Shown piece after piece: positions 54,836 to 64,000 of a stretch of 64,000 nucleotides of DNA. The DNA lies in NCBI GenBank assembly GCA_944470555.2, contig OX104127.1, forward strand, positions 128,775,113 to 128,839,112. Direction: 5' to 3'. The position numbers and the translations under genes are program-made. Under the pieces are notes generated by a model that saw nothing but the letters and a program-made list of their open reading frames with translations, was not told where the DNA came from and did not search any database. The DNA is from Heterobilharzia americana. Lineage: Eukaryota; Platyhelminthes; Trematoda; Strigeidida; Schistosomatidae. How positions within the stretch are numbered: position 1 is the first letter of the stretch; each line of letters opens with the position of its first letter.

Positions 54836-57800
54836 ACTTATTCTGATGCAGACCAGTCAAATGAATTCCTAAGAGTTTTTCAATGAATCACGTTTTAAAA
54901 ATAACACACGTCTACTCTTATTTTAATGTTGATATATATGTCGCCGTCTACCATACTTGCTGAAACCATTGGGTTTAGAGGATTTCGACTTCTTTGAATT
55001 CATGCAGGAATCTAGTGATGAGCTAATAGTTTGAAAACTGGGTGTATGAGGTTTCTTGACTTTCATTGAAACAGTTTCAGATTACCTACTCATTCACATT
55101 TTTAACTGATCAAACAAAAAGTTGATGAACTCATCAAAGAAGCTTTAATCCGCATGAAAGCGAAATCCTTTGTTTGGGACGGGAATCTTATCAAGATCTC
55201 AAGCAACAATGTTTGGTAAAAATCATATTGAGCTGAAGACGGTGTTTATTCAAAAATTAACAGCTACATTCACTAACTGCTATCGTTAGAATAAAATAGT
55301 AGGAAGTCAAAGTTAATCTGTTTATATTGCAATCAACGAACTGTAGCTGCCAGCTAAATGTAGACGACAGAAGTTTTTAAAGACGGATTTTCCTCGGATC
55401 GTTCCAAATAAGAAGTGAATGTCAGTAGATCGTATAGCTAATGTAAATGAATGATTATTTCATGGTTAAAGACTTATTTCTGCACTTAGTTGGGATGTTA
55501 CTAACTAAAAAAGACAACTGGTTTAGTTTATTGCCAATAGACAATCATTTAACCAGGGTGTATTTCACAATTGAAGCTAAAGTGATACCATCTAAGTTCG
55601 TAAAGTATCCTAGGTACTAATACATTTGTCCAAATATTATTGTGCAACTTGTAGTTGTTTTCGTCACATTATCTTTCAGACTGTCAGCTACTTCATGCTT
55701 TAGACCAAGTTCAAATATATCAGTGAAGAAAAACATGATTGCAGAGAAGAAAATTTTTTTTTAAGTCGATGAAATCATTCTCTTAGTTGTACATTCATGA
55801 ATGTATGGTAAAACGTACGAAACATTCCAAAGTAATTCCTGCTCAGAAGTCAATATGGATTGCATCACAAAGAAAAGTTACCTGATGGAGGAATAAATAT
55901 GATGATAAAATAAAATTAGTTGTGTTATATGTGGCTAGCTGAAGCATTAGCAATTCTAGAATTCAAACCACCGTTATGTGTTCAAAAGACTTGCGGACAA
56001 CCTCTTTCTTCTCTTTGGCCATCGTAAATTATCAACCACTCCGAATAACTCGTACATAACATAACTATTTTTATTTTGTCGTCATTTTGTTTATCTCTCT
56101 ATTACCTTCCTTGGTGATGCCGTTTATATTGAACTTTGACAAGGAATTACTCTGGAATGTCCTACCCTTCTTACCTCATATCCATAAGTGTACATCTAAG
56201 AGAGTGATTTCACCGACTTGAACAATTTTTCTTAGCTGTAATCATGTGTTTTTATATGTTTAAATAGGATTGTTTGGACATCAATGAGCTTAACTCAAGT
56301 CATACCAACAAATCCTTTCTACGGTGGTAATGTGGAATGTCATCGATTTCGAAATACTGTTAGCGCTCTTCTAAATGATATGTTCAGTATGTGAATTGGC
56401 TTGATAATATCCTAATATAAGGGCCGTAGATAAGACACTCTGATTTTAAGTATGCAGAAGATTAGCTGGAAACTATCCGAAATCTATTCTATCTGTAAAA
56501 ATAAATCCTTATTTTTCTGAAATCTGCCAGTCTGCATCTATGATAAAGCATTCTTTCTTCTAAAATTATCAATAAGCACCATTTTTGACTGTTGAAAAAT
56601 TCCTTATTTAGGAAATATTACCACTGAAGGTGAATTCAGAGAATAAATGTATTTCTTAGGAATTGGAAACATTTGAAATGGTCTTTTTTACAAGATATTT
56701 GGTGTCAAAACTTGTGAAATATTTATTGCATAAAGATAAAATGAAGCCTTTTGAAAATTTATTTGGCAATATAAGAAAAAGACAGTAACCAACATTGATG
56801 AAGTAGAATGTTATTGGTGGCAAGTAAAATCTACAGGAAATCACGAATCTTTTACAAGAAAAGTAGTATTTTTTTGGAAGAAATAAAACTCATCTACACT
56901 AACTCTAAAGATCTACCAGATTTTTAACCGTAAAGAAAAATTCCTAGGCAGTTTTTGCATATGAAATACAATAAAATGGCATCCCACATATTGGTGGCAA
57001 AACCAAAAGTTGGTGTGAAACATCAGTTATATTTACATAAATCTTAACATGTTTTAAGTTAAATAATGCTAACCCTTCATGTGAGAATGTTACCCTAGTT
57101 TCTTCAAAGAAATAATCAAAAATGTGTACACAATCTCTTTATTCAGTCCTACTTGTATAATCATCTTTCTGCGAGTTCGATTACTAACCATTCAAGGTAA
57201 TGTTACATGTATTTTGTTGTGTAAATTACGTTTTGTTATTCAAAATGTGAAGCAGACAGAGTCACAAGTCACACTATAGTGATTACTTCATTTCACATGC
57301 ATATGCAATGAATATTTACACCACTTATTTCAAAGTACGCGGATAAATGGACGGTTGAAAATTTTCATGGTGCTGATAAAGCAATAGTAATCCTTTGGAA
57401 GTATTCTTTCAGATAAATGAAGATGTAAACAAATAAAAACTATATCTACACAATTTTTACCATTTTCTTCGGTGATTCAAATTGTGTCCTTAACACTTTC
57501 GAAACCAAAAGGCGTAAAACGTTTAGATTCTAACTTTACATTTTTGAAGTTAAACACGGCTGAAGAATTTGGAAAACAAAGAGTTAAATAAGATCAGGGT
57601 CATTACAATTATTAAACAGTATAAATGCTCTTACATATAGAGAAGGGTGTTATATAAGTGTTCGATTAATAATTTAGGTGCATAACAACTTGTGCCGTCT
57701 GTTTTGCCCAAAAACTGTCTTTTTAACGATGCTAAGCCTTACTAGTTTATTATCCTACTTATTCCAGTTTTACGATCATAAAGTTGCTGTTCGAGAAATA

Positions 57801-57959
57801 AGTTTATTATGACAGATGAGATTACATCCAGAAAATTCCTCCACGATTCCGCTGCAGTATTTTTCTGAGGTATAGGTCATTTGTAGTTATAAAACTAAGG
57901 ATGACCAAGAGTTCTGAAGAAAGATTTGATGGCAAATATGTGAAAAACTGGTAATTTTG

Positions 57960-59015
57960 TTGTGGACACAATTATGTAGGTCTGCCTCTCTTCATTTGAC
58001 TGTACATAGATAAACCTTGTCACAGAGGACTGATTCTCATACGTGGGCTATGCAGATCATATAGTCTTGTTAGATGGGGGTACAGACAAAATGTCTAGTC
58101 ACTTGTACACTTTGAGTGGCAACTTCAGGATGTTTGTGTTCCTCACCATTAAGGTGAAAATTGTTGCTTCAGGTATAGGTCTATGTGGGTGGCATGTTCA
58201 ACAATAGGGACTGAAGTGGCTGAATCCTCTAACTACTCCACTTACTCCAGAGCTTAGATCAGCCACGATGGGCCAGCGACATGGAAATCCTCTCCGCTAG
58301 TACGAAAAGCTTGCTTGACCTTTACCAGCTTGTGTTATTCATGGCGTTACCATGATATCTGATCACCTACTAATGACTGAATGTGCTGCCTTGCAGATGG
58401 CTTTTTTAGACTATGCGGCTGTCCCTCACAGCCATAAAAAGTGAAAGTCAAAAGAAGGCTTAATGTGCTCGACTACCGTTGCCCTCGCTAGTCAGGTCAT
58501 GGAACCAACAAATCTGTGACGCAGGTGTCTGGCGTAGAGTTTTGTGCAGAAGAGGAGAGTCAGCTGATGAGCCTGTGAACCTTTATCAACTTAGACGGCT
58601 GGGGTATGTGTCACATATCTCTAGTCACCGCCTGCTACTTAACAAAATATCAGCTAAAATCATTTTAGGCTAGGAAATAAGAGGTGCCTAGACTATAGTG
58701 TGGCATCAATCCTTGAAGCCTCTCACTGTTGATTTCAGTTGGATGGAAAAAGAAAACTCCCCAATAGGAATCCATATGACAGCTGGAGTCAGGGGTTAAA
58801 GTCTGCAAAAGATATGTCTTGGAATCCATCTCAGAGTTACGAAAGTATGCTGCCCCTTTCTCCATCATAATTGTCACAGGGAATTTTATTATTGTTTCAT
58901 TTCTTCCTGCGCACTTTCTACAACTTTCTACCAATTTCGGCTGCTTTCTGTATTATTTCTCTTTTTTCCATCTTACCGCCTTTCATCATAATATACTGGT
59001 ATAGAAGTGAGTGTG
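57960..59015 (+). mobile_element. Degenerate non-LTR retrotransposon, RT C-terminal part and 3' end
   Basis: Fragments in order on the plus strand: GYADHIVLLDGGTDKMSSHL (58045-58105), which corresponds to the (F/Y)ADDIVLL catalytic box with the second Asp changed to His; then WNQQICDAGVWRRVL, RRGESADEPVNLYQLRRLGY (58500-58610), which follows the RVSNAEVRRRVLG---SVDEVVNLHRLRWLGHV signature of a schistosome RT family; then a short KSAKDMSWNPS piece and a hydrophobic tail frame. Multiple stops. This family differs from the RTE copies and is the same as the short tail at 39673. Confidence 0.7.
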
Positions 59016-60499
59016 ATGTAGATTTTTAAAAGCGAAGTGCAATACTAAATCGGTTCACCCGCAGCATTTATTGATTGTTATTTAAAGTACTCCTTATTCC
59101 GTGAATATTGAGAGGAAGATTCACGTATAGCTACTTATCACCTATGTTACAATGGAGACGAAAAAGAAGTTAAAACCATTCCTAATCCCAATGTCTGCTA
59201 GTTTACATATTGGTCTGATCGCTTAAAGTGTATAGAAAATGAGGGATTTAAAAAATTATGGTCCTATCCAATGGGCGAAAACTATTGGTGGTTCTCAGAA
59301 TCAGTAGGTCCAGCCGTTGCTAAACTACGAATATTTGGCAACTCCCTTGAAGACTTAATAGTGACAACAGTCTTTTATTTCATTAAATACAGTAGCTGAC
59401 TCCAATCGGCCTAAGTTTATTGACATTATTTTACTTTGATGTAGCTTTCTGTGATCCTGAACTGAGAGCTAGTCAGTGTTTCTAGCACAAGAGGGTAAAA
59501 TGTAAGTACAGATTCTTGCAATCTTACGCTTATGCAATGCTTTCGAAGCCCTTTTCAACAAAAGACAAATAAGCGTTAGTCCTAGACAAATTCACTTTAT
59601 GCTACAACAAACATTGAAAATTATCCTGTTTCTTTTTCCTACGCCATTGTCGAACACAAAAGACTCTAATCCCACCCACTTTACAGAGTGGAGATTTAAG
59701 GACAAGATTTAACTTTATATTTGATAAGTAGCTCTTCGAATTGACTTTATCACCTACTCCAACCTTATTTTTTCATAGTGTACTGACTGTTCTTCATAAT
59801 TTCCAAATTAAATGTAAAAGTGACTTCCGCGAAAAATGAAAACTGATGCTTTTCACGGATTCTTGGTAATCTTAAGAGATTACGTATTAGTTACATTACT
59901 TCAATGAATTGTTTGCTATGTAACCTTCTCCATTTCCCCGTTACTACAAGTCCGAATTCCTTTTGAATGCTCCAAAAGACTTATTTCACATTTTTATGAC
60001 GTTTTCAAAACTAATGGTTGTTACTTTTAAAGCTAGCAGAGGTGGCAGGTATTTTGAAAGCTTCCCTAGTGATGGCTGCTTTCCCTATTTTATTCAGAAA
60101 CTAGTCTTCCAGTTTTTGATAAATTCAGGTAACAGATAGAGTTCTGTTGTGTTTGCAATCATTGTTGTTTGATATTAAGGCATAAATATGGTGAAATTCG
60201 TTACATATTAAGTGATACAAAGTTGAAGATATGCCTTCCTGATACGTGCCAGCAAAACAAGAAACATATACTCAGGGATTCCCACTGACTGCCTTTGATC
60301 ACCTCGAATCAATCAATAAACTTCTTTTTATTCTACGAGTTTATCTGAAGTGTTTACATGATTCCCTTTAAGGGAGAACTGAAATGGGTCCTTGAGTCTA
60401 TGAAGTGTCAGTATTCTTAGAAAAGGTTCTAAATTTTATGCTAACCAACAAACCAGTTTACGATATAGTAAAAGTATCAGAGGCATTATTGGTTTCCGG

Positions 60500-61290
60500 A
60501 GCACATCCAACTTGTGAACATCGAAGTGACCTTATGTAGGCGATACATTTGTTCTTTTTTTTAAACCGTTAAAAGTTAAGCAGCCAACTAACCCATAAAA
60601 TTTCGGATTGCCATTTTTTCAACCGCCACTGTTGTGTCCTTTCTGAACATGTTGACTTAGAATCTTAACGTATCACTCAAAATCTCTGACATCTCATGAA
60701 GACAGCCATCCTGGTTGTTTGCAAAATCACAGAAGTCTTTATCTGGTATAAGTATGAAGGTTTTGTCACTGTCCCGCAGATATTTCACCTCTAAGCTATT
60801 CTGTTTGCAAAAAGTGGAGTATGCAGTTGAAAGGATCGGGCAACAATTTGCTTTGTCGACTGATTTTGATTGAAACTATTCTTATTCCCTCATGTACTTG
60901 TTTTAAATCAGAAAGTTCATGATGGAGGTGTGTGAATTATGTTTTTATGTCAACCCAGTTAACAAGCACTTTCGCGGTTAGAAAGTTAATTTTATTCAAA
61001 GTAGATAATTGCCCTGTACATGTCGTCTTTAACTGCATTTACAAGGTAAGATACACTTCTGGTTGCACATCTGTCGGAAGTGAAAGGAAAGCAACTAGTA
61101 GATTTTCTGAACATCCCCGTAGAAGTTTGCGCTTCAAAGGTGAAGACACTTTGACAAGTGTAATCACCAGTCACCCAAAGGATACAGGACGGGGAGTTAA
61201 GGTTAAAGATGCTGAAGTTAGTAATTCCTACCTGAATCAAGTAGCTAACTACTTTTATATCACTGTCACATGAATAGTCAAGCGACATCT
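60500..61290 (+). mobile_element. Degenerate Penelope-like element: RT box and GIY-YIG domain
   Basis: YVGDTFVLFFKPLK (60533-60574) sits where Penelope RTs have YVDDTFV, with the first catalytic Asp replaced by Gly. About 430 bp later an open stretch reads FKVDNCPVHVVFNCIYKVRY, TSGCTSVGSERKATSRFSEH and PRRSLRFKGEDTLTSVITSH, then PKDTGRGVKVKDAEV and a stop at 61271-61273. The order (Y-Y-C---YVGST-R---R--EH, then TS-I--H---TG) is that of the GIY-YIG nuclease with changes at core Tyr and Gly positions. It is a dead relic of another lineage than the 36-39 kb pair. Confidence 0.6.
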
Positions 61291-64000
61291 TAAGATACTT
61301 GATACAAAAAGCTGAAAGTTATTTATTTCAGGTAAGTTTTATTTTTTACCGATTGGTAAGAGAATTTTCAGGACTTCATGCGCAGAACTGTCTAACGTTC
61401 TACACAAACATGTTGTTAGTTCAGTTTCATGTCATGTTAGTTGACTGCAATTACGCCTTTCTTCATATTACACAGTATATTGACTCTTCTAAAGCAGATA
61501 TGTCTAAATGAAACACAGCAGTTACAAAGTTTTGACATAGGTAGTGGTGAGTTTCTTCAGATACAAGGCAGTTAAGGAAGTAACGACTGCCTAAAAAACC
61601 CACCTCAGAAAGCCACTAACATTTTTAAAACCTCTGTAGTCATAAACAGAACCAGAATGGGACAGAAATTACACAAAACCAGGTAAAATTAATTAAGTAG
61701 GCCACTAGGATTCATAGAAAAATGGAGCATAATTCTGCAACTTAACTAAATTATCGAACACTAAATGGTCTGAGTGATAAGACAAGGTACCGGACAGTTC
61801 AGTTTATCTCGCAAACCTGCATCTTAGTAAAGATATCAATGATAAGCTTTCGTCAGAATCACAAGAAGGTGCCACTGCGGTTACTGCTTCGTCAAAGATG
61901 CGTCTATATGTTGTTGTGGATCAATACAAAATACTGAAACACTGTCTCCAGGTCGAAAATTGGAATTTTCACTGTCAGGAATGAATATAAATAGCACGCT
62001 GGAAGTACCGTGATCTTATGCAGTTTTATATGAGGTAACCATTCATCTTACACAACAGAAACACTAAGACTTTGATAAAGATTCTCACTGACGTGATTCA
62101 ATCCATCTACCAAAACAATGGTCAGTGCGTTTTAGTAATGGTACTTCCCTGAGTTAAGATATCACTGAAAACCAAGCCTACATTTAGTAGAGACTAATTA
62201 ACTAGTTGACTGTGAATATAAATAACTCATCAATGGAATAACTGTATGAGAGACTGGTCCCTTTTCAAAGTCATTTACTGTTTAACAAATGTCATCTACT
62301 TACTAGTTTTTAACCACATCAAAGCTTTTGAGTCAGGCTAAATAATTTGTAGATTTCTCACAAATATCTGCTAGACTGTTTTGCAATAAAAACAAGACTT
62401 CCTACCTGGAGATGGATAAAGCAAAGGAATTAGTGCTCCATTTTTATAGAAAGTACACATTTAAATCTCACAAGTTCACGAAAGTTGAGATAAATCGAAT
62501 ATACTAATTTGAGTTTAACTTTGTTGTCAGGACGCTTGTGTACGCGTAAACTAAAAACGATGTGAACATCAAAAAAACAACCACAGGTTCACTCCCAAGT
62601 ATTGGTTTGATGTGATATTAGTACATTTGGTAGCTCATGGAGCTAATAACAAAATAATTTACTGTTCTGACCTGATTGTCACTACCTGATACAACCCATT
62701 ATATATTTGTACCGATATTCAAACAATAACTTTCAGATTCCACCCTATAATGGTCACTCAGTTTCTGGATGATAGAAAAGGCTGTAATATATTAGGTGTA
62801 GTGTGACGTCAAAAATGTGTACAAAATACAAGGATTTATATATATTTACATTGATCTTGTCTATTTCTAAGCCTTTTTAGATTTGAATATCCCATTGATT
62901 TTCGCCCCTTCAACGAGTCTGATATTTACACTTTGGTTCACATACTTTCTCTCGAAACTTCGGTGCAGTGTGTTTGGCTGTGAAAGATTCAAATATGTGC
63001 AGCTTTTATGAAGATTATAGCGATCTGACACCACACTATACCATTTACTGAAATCGTTATGTTCTGTTCATTATACTAAATCACCCAAGAAATGACCTAG
63101 AAAACATCATATGATAATTTCAATTGTGTGGCCAGTGAGAATTAAGTGATACTCAGGATATTTGAAAGGAAAAATTTATTTCTATTTTGTACCCTTAGTT
63201 CACATCTATTAAAATATTAGGCTCTATTCGATTCAAATACAACTTAACAACATAACCATTAAAAGAGGTGTCTGAAAATTTTGGCAACAGGTTATTAATA
63301 AAGAGCACACTTAGTGCAATGCATGGATTACAAAAATTTCTATCTAACCGGCTGAACACACCAGACAGGTATTTTGACGGAGTGATCCATGTTAATCATT
63401 GCATGTCTCAAATTCAATGGTGTCTCAGTTTCATGGTACATGAAGAAAACACTACGATACTGTAACTGATCTGATAATACTGTCAAGATTCACTGATTAT
63501 TAAACTTACTGTACTTGCTGCCAAAAAGTAAAACGATTAGAATAAATTACTGCAAAAATGAATGAGTTGAACAAATAAGTAGGTGTGATTTTGTCAAAGA
63601 GGTAAATGAATATGATACAATCAGTTAACTGGCTTTTCGAGAGTATCAGAAAAGTCTACCTTACTGGCACAAAAAAGCGCCAACTTTTAAATGAAGCTAA
63701 ATCATGTTAAATTGCTGTTATGTGAATGACTTTGGGATCTACTCCCACTAAAAGATTTGAACTTATCCTATTACATGTTGTTATTCTTGTTAACTGTCTT
63801 CCGAGCATTCTGCTTAAGCGTTTTTTTGTAAGTTCCCGGCACTGAGTTGTCTCAAAGCCGAACGGAGTAACTTCATTTTAAGGTATACCTTCTCTTGTTG
63901 ACCGCAGTCTATGAAAGATTTTTCAGACTAAGTATCCTGTACTATGAAATGTAAGCCAGAATGGTATTTCAATATTACCTTCCGTATCTCGCAATTGGAT

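Larger units (their letters stand above)
54352..64000 (+). other. Start of the next Eph intron, no further exon seen
   Basis: From the donor at 54352 to the window end I find no exon for the kinase C-lobe. The interval holds a tRNA-like head (54765-54835), a non-LTR remnant (57960-59015) and a Penelope remnant (60500-61290). The intervals 54840-57950, 59020-60500 and 61290-64000 are AT-rich and unassigned; the 65-codon frame at 63268-63465 has no recognisable domain. Confidence 0.75.

Noticed and set aside
60992..61288. Minus-strand 98-codon frame.
   Set aside because: Opposite the GIY-YIG remnant; the plus-strand frame has the recognisable motifs.
63268..63465. A 65-codon plus frame near the window end, considered as part of the kinase C-lobe.
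   Set aside because: No HRD, DFG or APE-like motif, and no acceptor in phase 0 directly before it.
1..64000. CRISPR arrays, phage or bacterial genes.
   Set aside because: No regular spaced repeats, no ribosome-binding-site-led operons, and the splice structure is clearly eukaryotic.

Overview
The window is AT-rich eukaryotic nuclear DNA, almost certainly from a schistosome-type blood fluke (Platyhelminthes, Trematoda). This rests on long AT-rich introns with GT-AG boundaries, RTE-clade (SR2-like) non-LTR elements, Penelope-like elements, and SMalpha-like SINEs that carry hammerhead ribozymes. No bacterial-type operon, rRNA gene or CRISPR array is visible. Apart from one spliced gene, I see no intact protein-coding gene; nearly all short open frames are shadows or remains of repeats.

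The one host gene is on the + strand. It is an Eph-family receptor tyrosine kinase, represented by nine internal exons between 3731 and 54351: two exons of a first fibronectin type III (FN3) domain, three of a second divergent FN3, one transmembrane exon, two juxtamembrane exons, and one exon with the kinase N-lobe. All eight splice junctions agree in codon phase. The signal peptide, ephrin-binding and Cys-rich exons should lie before position 1. The rest of the kinase (HRD and DFG loops) and any SAM domain should lie beyond 64000. Two features are unusual for an Eph receptor: the juxtamembrane exons contain no tyrosine, and the gatekeeper residue is Ile rather than Thr.

The introns hold the mobile DNA. 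Five broken RTE-like copies lie at 657-2752 (-), 9867-11178 (-), 21406-24760 (+), 29862-33345 (+) and 48400-50756 (+). Penelope-like pieces lie at 5432-5683 (-), 36482-39059 (a head-to-head inverted pair) and 60500-61290 (+). A different non-LTR family left 3' ends at 39673-39997 and 57960-59015. SINEs with hammerhead ribozymes are scattered through the introns. One ribozyme core at 37159-37204 looks fully intact, and one at 17685-17729 has a single stem mismatch; both are in the sense orientation of the Eph transcript. tRNA-like SINE heads, two families of unnamed dispersed repeats and three (TA)n tracts make up the rest.

The most interesting region is 34.4-42.3 kb. There a SINE subfamily with a palindromic stem III ribozyme occurs as an intact copy, as two copies lacking ribozyme stem II, and as a composite (inverted tail plus forward element) seen at two loci. 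One composite sits inside a Penelope arm, flanked by an 11-bp target duplication.
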